The notes under the pieces were generated by a model. It did not search any database. It saw only the letters and a list, made by a program, of their open reading frames with translations, and had not been told where the DNA came from. Positions 17,568 to 26,111 of a stretch of DNA of 64,000 nt are shown here, one piece after another. Origin of the DNA: Thermodesulfobacteriota bacterium (GTDB lineage Bacteria; Desulfobacterota; GWC2-55-46); contig CP129479.1 in the NCBI GenBank assembly GCA_030583865.1, positions 1,540,744 through 1,604,743 on the forward strand, given 5' to 3'. Numbering within the stretch: the first letter of the stretch is position 1; the number at the start of each line of letters is the position of its first letter. The position numbers were made by a program, and so were the translations under genes.

Positions 17568-18239
17568 CTTGTCCTTAAAACGAGCTCTCGTACTTCATTA
17601 TCCATTTTCGCCATAAGCGCTTGATTTGTAAAGCCCCCGGGCAATACTTACACCCATTATGCCCGGCAGTCAAGAGGGTTTTTGCCCACGAACACTGACA
17701 TAAGTGCCCGTTTCTGAAAGCTTCCGGAGAATCGTCCTGCAAAGATGGATCTACCCCGTGGATTATAGCAGGGTATTGAAACACACCCTGCCAGGCAATG
17801 AACTGATGGATTGCCAAATTTGCGAAGACTATCCAAGTCGAGCAATTTGTGCCTGGACGGATTCATTCCGGCCAAGCCGTGGTTGAAAAGGTCCAGGAAG
17901 GCCTTTCATCCTGCCCAAGTCAGCGGCTGAGGGAAATGGATGGCTGCCCGGCTTGATATCCGGGCCATGATTTTTTCAGCTCAAAAGAAAGGCTCCCCTC
18001 CCCCGATAGAGGGAGGGGATTGCAAACGGAAGCGAGAAAGATTCCGGTTGGATTCAGAGGTGCATATGCTATCTGACAGCTTGCTGAAAAACTCCGTTTT
18101 TATTCAGGCTGCTCAAAAAGCTCCAGATGCGAGGCCCCCGTTGGAACAGGGAAGCGAGGAATAAGGCGTACTTTTCGTGTCCGCCGGGAGTGTCAAGCGA
18201 CATAGCCTTCGGCGCAGATGGACTTTTTCAGCAGCACTG
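17568..18239. other. Gene-free region with hairpin and family B repeat
   Basis: About 670 bases without a convincing gene, less GC-rich than the surroundings. Two overlapping minus-strand open frames of 72-80 codons have no recognisable family, signal or ribosome site. A strong hairpin TCCCCTCCCC/GAGGGAGGGGA is at 17994-18019. Repeat B2 fills the right end from 18074. The remainder shows nothing I can name. Confidence 0.6.
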
Positions 18240-18243
18240 TTAA
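18074..18243. repeat. MITE-like repeat family B, copy B2
   Basis: This 170-bp copy shares long identical stretches with B1, including AGCTTGCTGAAAAACTCCG and CTTTTTCAGCAGCA. The inner hairpin has one mismatch (GGCGTAC versus GTCCGCC). Its right end overlaps the TAA stop (read on the minus strand) of the outer-membrane protein gene that ends at 18240. Confidence 0.85.
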
Positions 18244-18980
18244 AAATCCGCCCTCAACATCACAAACGGCCCCTTGAGCGTCAGGTCCGCGAGGTCGGAG
18301 TCGTGCTCCGCGTGCAGCCTGAAATACCTGTAGCCCCCGGAGATGACCATGAACGGGATAGGCTCGAAGTTGATTGAAGCCTCCGCGTCAACAAGATAGG
18401 CCTCGCTCCCCAGCGTGATGCCCGTGACCTCGCCGCCCACGCTTAAGAGGAACGGGAGGGCAGCCTGTGCTGCCAGGCCGATTGTCGGGAGGGGCGCCTT
18501 GAAGTCCTCGGTCTCGTCCACCCCGGTCGTTTTGAGCGACGCCTTGCCGTCGAAATACTTCAACTCGAATATGACGCCCAGATGGTTGTCGAGGGTGTCG
18601 ATGATATTGTACTGATAGCCCAGGCGGTGGTAATCGACCCGGAGTTCCGAGTCGACCACATCACTGACCGAGAATATTGAATCCCCGAATTCTATGTCCC
18701 TGGTTATCGTGTTCCGCCCTTCCCACTTAAGGGGCATGAAGCCGTACCGAAGCCTGTGGCTCCCGAGCTCGAGCGTTATACGCGCGTCGATGAAGTTCTC
18801 GTCGTCTACCCCGAGGTCGTCGACAAGGTCGATATTCGTCCCTGTGCCGCCGTCCACAAACCTTATGTTCCCGTCGATGTCGGAAAACCAGTACCTCCCT
18901 TCGATGTCAACGAGCGCGAAAGCCGGACCGGCACCCAAAAGCATGAATAGCATCGTAAAGAACGCAGCCAGTTTTTTCAC
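18240..18980 (-). CDS. Predicted outer-membrane beta-barrel protein
   Basis: A 246-residue exported protein of unknown specific function. Residues 1-22 form a signal peptide (MKKLAAFFTMLFMLLGAGPAFA). The mature part alternates hydrophobic and polar residues in short strands and ends in ADF, the aromatic C-terminal signature of barrels inserted by BAM. No enzyme motif was seen. The stop codon is provided by the edge of repeat B2, so the present C-terminus may have been set by that insertion. Upstream lies the LPP20-like gene of the envelope cluster. Confidence 0.75.
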   Translation of the reverse strand: MKKLAAFFTMLFMLLGAGPAFALVDIEGRYWFSDIDGNIRFVDGGTGTNIDLVDDLGVDDENFIDARITLELGSHRLRYGFMPLKWEGRNTITRDIEFGDSIFSVSDVVDSELRVDYHRLGYQYNIIDTLDNHLGVIFELKYFDGKASLKTTGVDETEDFKAPLPTIGLAAQAALPFLLSVGGEVTGITLGSEAYLVDAEASINFEPIPFMVISGGYRYFRLHAEHDSDLADLTLKGPFVMLRADF

Positions 18981-19052
18981 GAACTACCTCCTTTTCATAC
19001 TTAAACAGTCAATATTGTCATTTCGGCGCAATCACAGGTGAGCTTTAGGTAT

Positions 19053-19898
19053 TCAGTCGAGGACGAATATTATCCGGGCGGCCTCCAGATACCTCCCGGA
19101 CTGGTTTGAGGCGAAGACGACGCTCGCTTCCGCCGCGCCAAGCTCCAGGTCGGTCGGTGATTTCGATACCCTGCCGGCCCTTAACACGATAGGGTTCATC
19201 GAGCCCCTCTGAAAAAGAAGCTCTCTTGCCCTTTCCAGGTCGCTCGTATATCCCGGAGCGCCGCCTTGGGCAACCATTTCGCGCGAAAGCCTCGAGGGGT
19301 CGTAGACCACCTCGCCCCCGGCGGTCACGACCCTGTTGAGGAGCGCAGGCTTGAACCCGATGCCGCGCGCGTCTATGATGAGCCCGTCAGGGCCGGACTG
19401 CGCTATGGCGATCCCGCGGTATTCCGGAAGCTGCGGCATCGTCCCCGAGATTACCGGCAGAATGGCGCCCAAGGCGTCCGGGATGCGAATCGCAAGATAT
19501 ACCGCTCCGGTGCCCGTCTCAGGGTCGTAGACCTCTTTTACGACCTCGGCGCCTGTTATTATTCCCTGGACTGACGTCCGCACCTGGTCCGAGGAGGCGG
19601 ATGCGTTGAAGAGAGTCGTCTCTCCTGAAATGGCCACCCCGTCGAGCCTCTCGGTTATCTCGCGATAGGCGGCTATCTTTGCGGCCCTCAGGGCAAGGAG
19701 ACGCTTCTGGGCATGCGAGAAACTTCCCTCAGGGGCGGCCCCCTCGCCCTTGACGGTCAGGACGCCTTTGACGAAGGCGTCCCTGGCCCCGTTTGTCTCT
19801 TCAGGGAAGGCGGCTTCGGTTGCCCTGGCCTCTGAAGGCGATGCCAGGATGGCAGCCAGCAGGCCGAAACAAATGGAAAGCAAAAGAAGCTTCTTCAT
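19053..19898 (-). CDS. Exported LPP20-family protein
   Basis: A 281-residue secreted protein. The start at 19898 (MKKLLLLSICFG) is preceded by AGGGAGG; an upstream frame of 22 codons lacks a signal. After a signal peptide ending around residue 26, the region RLLALRAAKIAAYREITERLDGVAI is typical of LPP20/FlgT N-domains. A second half (about 190-281) has the PALLNRVVTAGGEVVYDPS segment. Such domains occur in flagellar FlgT and in surface lipoproteins. No lipobox is visible. The context is the CsgG-like envelope cluster; the exact function is unknown. Confidence 0.72.
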   Translation of the reverse strand: MKKLLLLSICFGLLAAILASPSEARATEAAFPEETNGARDAFVKGVLTVKGEGAAPEGSFSHAQKRLLALRAAKIAAYREITERLDGVAISGETTLFNASASSDQVRTSVQGIITGAEVVKEVYDPETGTGAVYLAIRIPDALGAILPVISGTMPQLPEYRGIAIAQSGPDGLIIDARGIGFKPALLNRVVTAGGEVVYDPSRLSREMVAQGGAPGYTSDLERARELLFQRGSMNPIVLRAGRVSKSPTDLELGAAEASVVFASNQSGRYLEAARIIFVLD

Positions 19899-19940
19899 GC
19901 GTCCCTCCCTTTTAATAGATTGCCGAACAAAAAAAATCTC

Positions 19941-20070
19941 ATTCAGGCTGCTCAAAAAGCTCAAGATGCAAGGAGTCGAAAAATGAGGAATGAGGCGTAC
20001 TTTTATTGTACGCCGGAGTGTACAATTTTGAGACGACGCAGCAGATCGGGCTTTTTCAGCAACCTGCTAA
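19941..20070. repeat. MITE-like repeat family B, copy B3
   Basis: A 130-bp copy lacking the left terminal repeat. It keeps ATTCAGGCTGCTCAAAAAG and the hairpin GGCGTAC-TTTTATT-GTACGCC. The loop differs from B1 but the stem is intact, which suggests selection on structure. The right end CTTTTTCAGCAACCTGCTAA contains the stop codon (CTA, TAG on the minus strand) of the gene ending at 20067. Confidence 0.85.
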
Positions 20071-21260
20071 TGCATGTTGAGACGGTACTTGAGAGTCCTC
20101 ACCGCCATTATCGCCTCGGCGCCGTCAACGTACTCATCGGGCCTGAACTCTCCTGAGAGCGCGGTCTCCATGAGCCCCCGCGTGGTCACGCTCATGATGG
20201 CGTTATACCACGGCGATGAGGGCTCGACGTCCGGGAACGGCGAATTGCGGTGCCCGAGGAACGCCGTCGCGATCTTCTCGTCACCTGAAAGCTTTATGAC
20301 GATGTCTTCGAGCGCCAGGGCCAGCTCCTTCCTTTTAAGGGGCTCTTCGGGCCTGAAGAGATACGCCCTCGTCGTCTCGTCGTATACGGGCTCAAGGCCC
20401 CTTACACCAAGCCGGACGAGCATCGAGACCTCCTCCTTCAAGGGGCTCCCCAGCATATCGGCGGGAATGAACCCCGCCTCTTTCGCCTTTACGGGTATCC
20501 GCCCCTCAAACAGTTTTTCGACCTTGAGCTCGTCTATGAGGAGCGCCGCCATCTCGACCCTGCTTACGGTATCCCTGAGCGCTATCTCCTTCCCGATATC
20601 GCCGAAGGTCACCCCGGAAAGGGCCCTTACGACCTTGTCCGTCCTTTTCCAGGCCTGGTCAGCCGGGCCGTGCCACTTGCCGTCGCTCCCGGAGTCGAGG
20701 ACATGCTTGAACCTCTCCCCCGCCGGCTGGAACTCCCTCGCTTCGAGGTAGGCGGCGCCCATGAAGTAGTCCGCCGCTTCCCTGTCCCGGTAGAATGGAA
20801 GCCCCTGCCTTTCCTCCACCTTGAGCCCGGCTGCAGCCTTGTGCGACTTTTCCGCCTCCCTGAGCCAGTCCTTCTCCTTGAGTACCATAGCTACACGCAT
20901 CTCCGCGAGCCTGACCGCGAAAGAATCATCGGGCGAGGAGGAAAGCTTCCTTGCCTTTTCGAGGCGCTCGTTTATCCTCTTGACGTCCGTCCGCCTGTAT
21001 TCCTCGTCTTTCTGCGTGCCCGCCTTGATTGCCGCCGCTATCGCGGCGCCTGAGTGAGCTGGCGAGTACCTTTCGTCGCACCAGGATGCGCGGCTGAATT
21101 TCTCAAGGGCCGCGTCCGTCCTTCCCTTTTCCAGAAGCTCCATCCCGGCAAGATAATGGTGCATGGGGTTATCCTCGGGGGATGTGCACCTCATCTCGGG
21201 TTTCGAGCACCCGGACACGGCGAAAACGGCCATTGCAAGGAAAAGAGCGAACCAGCGCAT
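20067..21260 (-). CDS. Lipoprotein with TPR-like and S-layer homology segments
   Basis: A predicted 397-residue lipoprotein. The signal ends in the lipobox AVSGC. Residues 30-190 form TPR-like helices (HHYLAGMELLEKGRTDAALE). The C-terminal 200 residues contain about three SLH-like segments, seen as VTFGDIGKEIALRDTVSRVE, PLKEEVSMLVRLGVRGLEP and FPDVEPSSPWYNAIM...RGLM. SLH domains bind cell-wall or outer-membrane polymers. It lies between the LPP20-like and CsgG-like genes, 8 bp after the latter. In related clusters a small DUF4810 lipoprotein takes this position. The stop codon lies inside repeat B3. Confidence 0.78.
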   Translation of the reverse strand: MRWFALFLAMAVFAVSGCSKPEMRCTSPEDNPMHHYLAGMELLEKGRTDAALEKFSRASWCDERYSPAHSGAAIAAAIKAGTQKDEEYRRTDVKRINERLEKARKLSSSPDDSFAVRLAEMRVAMVLKEKDWLREAEKSHKAAAGLKVEERQGLPFYRDREAADYFMGAAYLEAREFQPAGERFKHVLDSGSDGKWHGPADQAWKRTDKVVRALSGVTFGDIGKEIALRDTVSRVEMAALLIDELKVEKLFEGRIPVKAKEAGFIPADMLGSPLKEEVSMLVRLGVRGLEPVYDETTRAYLFRPEEPLKRKELALALEDIVIKLSGDEKIATAFLGHRNSPFPDVEPSSPWYNAIMSVTTRGLMETALSGEFRPDEYVDGAEAIMAVRTLKYRLNMH

Positions 21261-21268
21261 CGGGCCTC

Positions 21269-22228
21269 CTATTGTTTAACCCTGATCACGTCCCCTGCCT
21301 TGAATCCACTCCCGGCGGTCGTACGGGCGACCGATATCCTTTCGCCCTGGTGCGAATCGAGCGCGACCTCTCCTATGAGCTTCTCTCTCTTGCCTATGAC
21401 CCTGCCGGTATCCGGGTCAACGAGGTCCTCGCCGGGCCTGTAGACGGAGAACACGGTGCCCGAGGCAAGGCGGCTCCTGGTCCCCGCGCGTATCGTAATT
21501 TCCGGGCCGTCCACATGGAGCACCCTGCCCTGGAAGGGCATCTGGTTGAGCTTCTCGGCCATCTTGGTCATGGCCTTGGAAAGCGCGTCCCTCAATGCGC
21601 CGTCGCGGAGGCCGGGGTCGGCGGTGGATTTGCCGCCGAGGCCGAATACCCCGCCCGTCGTCTTCGAGTACTCGCCCATGCCGGACTCGGCGAGAAGGCT
21701 CTTCCCGGTAGCCACGTCCACCAGGGCGTAGTCTACCTGCACCCTTGCTATGTGCTTTTTACGCTGGGCGACGAGCGTGTCCATCGATTCCTCGATCTCA
21801 TGGTAGGAGGTTACCGACCCTGTTATCCTGAAATCCACCGAGTCGAAGCCCCCGGACGTGTCCTTTATCCCCTTCTTAAGGGCCCCTGTCTGCTCAAGCT
21901 CCATGAGCCTTTCCTGCTGGCCTATCTCGCCCTTTGTAAGCACTATGGGCTCGAGCCCGGTCTGCTTCACGAGGGTCCTCAGGATATCGGTAGCCGCCTC
22001 GCCCACGCCGATGGTCTTGGCAGGGGTCTTGTTGTCGAACTCGAGTATGGCGACGTTATACTCAGGCCCCTTGTACATCGCACCGGCCTCCTCGAGCTTC
22101 TTGGTCTGGCCGGTAAGGGTGATATCGTCCTTGACCACCCCGGATGTCTTTACGCCACAACCGGCGCTCATAACGCCCGCCATGAAAATGCATATCAGAA
22201 AAACGACCTTTGCTGCGCTTGCCTTCAT
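21269..22228 (-). CDS. CsgG-family outer-membrane lipoprotein
   Basis: A 319-residue lipoprotein with lipobox MSAGC. The CsgG core spans about residues 55-230, seen in YNVAILEFDNKTPAKTIGVGEAATDILRT-type sequence and the ending in FRITGSVTSY...VDYALVDVATGKSL. A C-terminal extension of about 90 residues forms a small beta-rich domain (GRVLHVDGPEITIRAG...GDVIRVKQ). CsgG forms the curli secretion pore in E. coli. No curli subunit genes are seen here, so the substrate is unknown. ATGA overlap couples it to the DUF799-like gene upstream. Confidence 0.82.
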   Translation of the reverse strand: MKASAAKVVFLICIFMAGVMSAGCGVKTSGVVKDDITLTGQTKKLEEAGAMYKGPEYNVAILEFDNKTPAKTIGVGEAATDILRTLVKQTGLEPIVLTKGEIGQQERLMELEQTGALKKGIKDTSGGFDSVDFRITGSVTSYHEIEESMDTLVAQRKKHIARVQVDYALVDVATGKSLLAESGMGEYSKTTGGVFGLGGKSTADPGLRDGALRDALSKAMTKMAEKLNQMPFQGRVLHVDGPEITIRAGTRSRLASGTVFSVYRPGEDLVDPDTGRVIGKREKLIGEVALDSHQGERISVARTTAGSGFKAGDVIRVKQ

Positions 22229-23025
22229 TCCCGGTTACCTCCTTCGTTGTCCTTGCCGCCTTGAAGCCTTACCGGCCTTCCGGGCCCGGAGGGCATCCTT
22301 GCCATTACCCTTTTCATCATGCTGTCCGTCTCGAGCCAGAGGTGCACACCAAAGGCCTTTGTAAGGAGCTTCTCGCCGAACGACAGTATCGCGGCCTCCT
22401 CTATTTTTTTCGTGGCCCCCGCGATGAGCACGTGCCAGTCTTCGAGGCCGCTTATCCCGTCAAGCCCCTTTATGGCGCTATACGAATCAAGGCCGTCGTC
22501 AACGGCTTCCTTCAATATTGTCAGCCCGAGTCCCGCCTCGCTCCCGGCTATGAAGCTCTTTACGCCCAGGCCCCTCGACCATATCACCTCTCCGGTCCGG
22601 GCGTCCACCATCTTGAACCCGGCCCTGACCTTTTTCATGTTGTACACCCCGGTGGTCACGTTGTCGAAGTTGAGGACGTAGCCGTACACAAGGGCGTCCA
22701 CCCCGAGCAGTTCGCCTAATGCCAGGGGGTCGGTGAGCTCGAGCTGGCTCCCGAGCGTTATGCCCATCCGGTTAAGGAGGAGCGAGTCCACCTCCTTTAG
22801 CGGCATGGGCATGTAATGCATCCGCGCAGCCCTCCTCTGGAACTCCTCCCTTATGGCCATCGGCCCGCCTACGTCGTTAGTAGCGTTGTAGAACGGTAGC
22901 ACGGCCAGCGTGTAGACCGGTGTCGACGGGTTCGGCGGATATCTCGGGACGTGGGCGGCGCATGATGCCAGGAAGAGGAGGAGGACCGGAAGAAGCGCCC
23001 ATCTTGGGTCGAATAAATGTCTCAG
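22225..23025 (-). CDS. DUF799-like lipoprotein with probable CTG start
   Basis: A member of the DUF799/GNA1162-like lipoprotein family that usually accompanies CsgG. The first ATG/GTG/TTG start in frame (GTG 22902) begins at LPFYNATND and would delete the export signal. In-frame codons upstream encode RHLFDPRWALLPVLLLFLASC, a complete lipoprotein signal with lipobox LASC. The only plausible initiator there is CTG at 23025. It overlaps the upstream TGA (CTGA) and has GGAGG seven bases before it. With this start the protein is 266 residues. The body includes YVLNFDNVTTGVYNMKKV and ARTGEVIWSRG. Confidence 0.75.
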   Translation of the reverse strand: MRHLFDPRWALLPVLLLFLASCAAHVPRYPPNPSTPVYTLAVLPFYNATNDVGGPMAIREEFQRRAARMHYMPMPLKEVDSLLLNRMGITLGSQLELTDPLALGELLGVDALVYGYVLNFDNVTTGVYNMKKVRAGFKMVDARTGEVIWSRGLGVKSFIAGSEAGLGLTILKEAVDDGLDSYSAIKGLDGISGLEDWHVLIAGATKKIEEAAILSFGEKLLTKAFGVHLWLETDSMMKRVMARMPSGPGRPVRLQGGKDNEGGNRE

Positions 23026-24236
23026 TCGTACGCCTCCACCTCTATCGCGTTCTGGGCCGCTCCCGTTACCCTGAAGCCCCTGAGCCTTGATATATCGTCG
23101 GCGATCGCCTGGGCAGGCACCCTGGATTCGACTTCAAAGAAAGCCTCGTTGCCATCGAACCTCCGCTGGTAAATGGCGAGCACGCCCCTTGCGCCGGTGC
23201 GTAGAAGCCTCTTGAACTCGATCGCCCTGGCGTAATCGGCCCCTTTAAGCGTGATTGTGAACGAGACGGGGCCTACCCACTTCGAGCTGATGTCCTTTGC
23301 CAGCCCCTCCGCAAGCTCTTCCGAGGCCCTTGAGAGCGCGTCCATAGGGCCTTTATCAGCCGATATGTGCCTTGAGGTAGCGTGCCCTTTTCCTGAGGCA
23401 AGGAGGCTGCCGTCGTCGACCCTTACGGCCTGGGCCGTGACGTCGGCGAGCCAGGTGACCATTGCCGTGCCCCCGGTCCTCGGTCCTTCCGTTGCGACGG
23501 CCTTACCGAAGACCACGATCTCTGCGTTTACCTTGCCTGCAGCCTCCCTGGCGCTTTCGCCTGAAATGTCAGAGGGCCAGTACGGGTCAACGGGTGTTAT
23601 TGCCCCGGGGCTTCCGGCCATGTCCACCACGTTGAAGCCCTTGCGGAGGAAAAGCTCCATCAGGGCCGCGGTAGCCGCACCAACCGTGCGTTCCCCGGCA
23701 TCCCTCCCCATGTACGCCTCGGGCCGCCACCAGGAGGTAAAGCCCCTGTCGCCCGGCATCTTCTCGGAAATCATGAAGAGCACCCTTGGCCGCTCGGCCT
23801 TCCGCTGCAAAAGGCCCATTGCGTCGAGGTCGCCCTCGAGGCCTGCCGTCGAGACGACGGCCCTGACCCTGACCTGGTATACGCTGCCGGACCTCGATTC
23901 ATCCAGGACGTCATAGGACTTCACGTACCCGGCGGCGTTGGTGTAGACGGTATCGCGGAGCACCTCGAAGCTTTCGACCACGGTCTCGGAAGAGACCACC
24001 ATTCCGACGGCCTGCTCGACCGCCTTTCGGAGCGCGTCCGCTATCGCGCCGTCCCTCGCTGCAGGGATATTGGGACCGGCTACGGAAGCCGTGCCGATTG
24101 CCTCAAGGGTTATCGGGATATCGTCGCCAGCCAATGAACCTGAAACCTGGAAAAAAGGGATGAGCAGGATAAGCGCGGAAAAGATGAGGAGTATTTTTTT
24201 GCGGCTCAAGCAAACGCCCCATGTCCCTTCAAACAT
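23022..24236 (-). CDS. FlgT-like exported protein
   Basis: A 404-residue secreted protein that opens the envelope operon. The ATG at 24236 has AAGGAGG close upstream and is followed by a signal helix (KKILLIFSALILLIPFF). The N-domain (about 40-145) has the FlgT/LPP20 pattern ARDGAIADALRKAVEQAVG and a middle domain follows. The C-domain ends in SRVPAQAIADDISRLRGFRV. FlgT in Vibrio stabilises the flagellar basal body, but no flagellar genes are nearby, so a role with the CsgG-like pore is more likely here. That role is inference. Confidence 0.72.
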   Translation of the reverse strand: MFEGTWGVCLSRKKILLIFSALILLIPFFQVSGSLAGDDIPITLEAIGTASVAGPNIPAARDGAIADALRKAVEQAVGMVVSSETVVESFEVLRDTVYTNAAGYVKSYDVLDESRSGSVYQVRVRAVVSTAGLEGDLDAMGLLQRKAERPRVLFMISEKMPGDRGFTSWWRPEAYMGRDAGERTVGAATAALMELFLRKGFNVVDMAGSPGAITPVDPYWPSDISGESAREAAGKVNAEIVVFGKAVATEGPRTGGTAMVTWLADVTAQAVRVDDGSLLASGKGHATSRHISADKGPMDALSRASEELAEGLAKDISSKWVGPVSFTITLKGADYARAIEFKRLLRTGARGVLAIYQRRFDGNEAFFEVESRVPAQAIADDISRLRGFRVTGAAQNAIEVEAYD

Positions 24237-24722
24237 GAAACCCTCCTTTCCTGGGCCGCAAATATCACGCGAAGCGATGTGAAAGGCAAAGGTACTTACC
24301 CCGTATATATCACATATGGAGGAGAAAATCCAATGGGCTGACGCCCTGAAAGGCACCCGATATCAGTAACGGGTATGTCAGGCAGGAATCTTTTATCAAA
24401 AGACAATCGCAAAATGCCCTTGAACGCGCTGCCGCCCTTTTTGGGATAAGGCTCCGCGCACTTTCCGCCTCCATCCTCCGGGCTCGGCCCTTATGTCGCT
24501 CTGCCCCTTTGGGGCCTCGCTCCTGCTGCCCGCCTCGCACGCCCCTCCCCCAACCCAATGTTCGCTCCGCCTTATGCCCCGGGGTTGTTTTTGAAAGACG
24601 AAAAGAAACCGCGCGGATACGCGGAAAAGGCATTTCAGTACCTACTCTAATATCAAACGGGAGAGCAAAAAAGGGCTTTTGCGGTAAGGCGCATAAAACT
24701 ACTTGGGCCTGACTTGCGCTTC
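24237..24722. other. Gene-free region upstream of the envelope operon
   Basis: About 490 bases between the FlgT-like gene and the M20 gene, both on the minus strand. A promoter-like pair for the envelope operon (TTGGAT, 18-base spacer, TATATA) lies at 24304-24333. A minus-strand Arg/Gly-rich open frame of 107 codons (24310-24633) shows no family features and is probably chance. Nothing else was recognised. Confidence 0.5.
24304..24333 (-). promoter_or_regulatory. Putative promoter of the envelope (CsgG/FlgT-like) operon
   Basis: On the minus strand TTGGAT (24333-24328) and TATATA (24309-24304) are separated by 18 bases. It lies about 70 bp upstream of the FlgT-like start codon. The match is moderate. 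Confidence 0.35.
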
Positions 24723-25898
24723 CTATTCCGTTTCCCTGAAATCCTTCATTATGGCTTCGAGCGCCTCGGGGTTGAAGAATAGCTCTATCGCGGTTAGGCC
24801 CAATGCCTTCACGCCTTCCATGAGCGCCCTGTGTCCGTCGGGCGTTATTGTGGCGTCGGCAAAGTCGTGGGTGTGGATATTTATGCCCTTCCTTATGGGC
24901 ACGTGGGGATGGATGGTGGGTATGATCTGCGATACGTTCCCGATGTCGGATGAGCCGACGTTCTTTTCAGGGGCCTCTCCGTCTTCCTTGAGGCCCAGCT
25001 GCTCCAAGGCGCGCCTGTACACGCCGGCAAAGGCCATGTTTATCTTCATGGGCGCGTTGAGGTCCCCGCCTTCCGTGGCATCGAGCGTGCAGCCGGTCGA
25101 TTTGGCCGCGCCCCTTGCGCACTCGATGACCCTTTCCTTTACGGAGGCGAGCTCTTTCAAGTCCTTCGCCCTTACGTAGAAGCTCGCGGATGCCCTCTCC
25201 GGGATTATGTTCGGGGCCTTGCCGCCGTCGGTTATAATGCCGTGCACCCGGACGTCTCCCCTCATCTGCTGGCGGAGAAGCCCTATTGAAGTGAAAAGGA
25301 GTATCACCGCGTCAAGGGCGTTAACGCCCTCCTCCGGGTAGGCCGAGGCGTGGCTGGATTTGCCGTGGAAGGTGAAGTTGAGGCGGACGAGACCGAGGAA
25401 GTGCTTGACCACCCTCCGGCCCGACGAGCCGTGTACCATCATGGCCGCGTCAACTCCGTCGAAGACGCCGGCCTTTATCATCTCTATCTTCCCTTTGCCC
25501 AGCTCCTCCGCAGGGGTGCCCAAGACAAGGAGCGTGCCCTTGCCCGGCGAAAGCTTCCCGGCAATAGCCTTTGCGAGGGCCGCGCCAGCGCCGACAGAGG
25601 CCGTGCCGCCGAGGTTGTGGCCGCACGCGTGGCCGATGCCCGGAAGCGCGTCCATCTCGGCGAGAAGCGCGATGACGGGCCCGCCCGAGCCTACCGACGC
25701 CCTGAAGGCCGTCTCCATACCGGCCATGCCTGACTCCACATGGAAGCCGTGCTCCTTAAGGAGCGCCTGCATCATCGAAGAGGTCCTTACCTCCTTGAGC
25801 CCAAGCTCCGGGTTCCTGTAGAAGTCGTCGCTTAACGCGGTGAGTCTTTTTTCAAGCCCCTCGGCGGCGGCCAGGAACTCATTCCTTGCCTCGCGCAT
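24723..25898 (-). CDS. M20D-family metal-dependent amidohydrolase
   Basis: Predicted cytosolic zinc or manganese amidase of the aminoacylase/AbgB/IAA-amino-acid hydrolase group, 391 residues. Metal ligands are visible in LLAEMDALP and ACGHNLGG. Further boxes are GTPAEELGKGK, MMVHGSS and NVGSSDIGNVSQIIPTIHPH, where the last His is the second-site ligand. A lid domain is inserted at about 185-300. The substrate cannot be told from sequence; AbgB-like p-aminobenzoyl-glutamate cleavage is one option. It lies downstream of sat but is separated from it by repeat A2. Confidence 0.88.
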   Translation of the reverse strand: MREARNEFLAAAEGLEKRLTALSDDFYRNPELGLKEVRTSSMMQALLKEHGFHVESGMAGMETAFRASVGSGGPVIALLAEMDALPGIGHACGHNLGGTASVGAGAALAKAIAGKLSPGKGTLLVLGTPAEELGKGKIEMIKAGVFDGVDAAMMVHGSSGRRVVKHFLGLVRLNFTFHGKSSHASAYPEEGVNALDAVILLFTSIGLLRQQMRGDVRVHGIITDGGKAPNIIPERASASFYVRAKDLKELASVKERVIECARGAAKSTGCTLDATEGGDLNAPMKINMAFAGVYRRALEQLGLKEDGEAPEKNVGSSDIGNVSQIIPTIHPHVPIRKGINIHTHDFADATITPDGHRALMEGVKALGLTAIELFFNPEALEAIMKDFRETE

Positions 25899-25980
25899 AC
25901 CTTGCCCCTCTCACAAATTCGTCTTGGCAGCCGTAACCGCTGAAAGCTGGCCGCCTTGAAGGGCGGCCCTGGTCGCCTCT

Positions 25981-26104
25981 AAAATGTAAAATTTCCCGTA
26001 ATCAAGGAAGGCCGGGAATAAAAAGCGGAGCATACATGTGACAATGTGTGAGCGTTTTTATTCCCGTAACTACCCAGAGTCCGGGGAAAGATCGATTTTT
26101 AGAG
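25981..26104. repeat. Dispersed palindromic repeat family A, copy A2
   Basis: A long copy with the blocks TTTCCCGTAATCAAGGAAGG, CGGGAATAAAAAGCGGAGCA and CCGGGGAAAGATCGATTTTT. Arms GGAATAAAAAGC and GCGTTTTTATTCC pair across the centre. The outer TTTTCCC-like left arm pairs with the right GGGGAAA-like arm. It ends 8 bp past the sat stop codon. Confidence 0.85.
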
Positions 26105-26111
26105 GTGACCC

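Noticed and set aside
17575-17875. Two overlapping minus-strand frames of 72 and 80 codons
   Set aside because: No family, no ribosome site, and they overlap each other in different frames.
13353-20070. Family B copies considered as a CRISPR array
   Set aside because: Copies are 130-170 bp, kilobases apart and separated by genes, with no spacers of even length and no cas genes.
23022-24236. A flagellar gene cluster
   Set aside because: FlgT-like and LPP20-like domains alone do not show flagella, and no hook, ring or export genes are present.
24310-24633. A 107-codon Arg/Gly-rich minus-strand frame
   Set aside because: Overlaps the leader of the FlgT-like gene, composition is unlike neighbouring genes, and there is no start signal or family.
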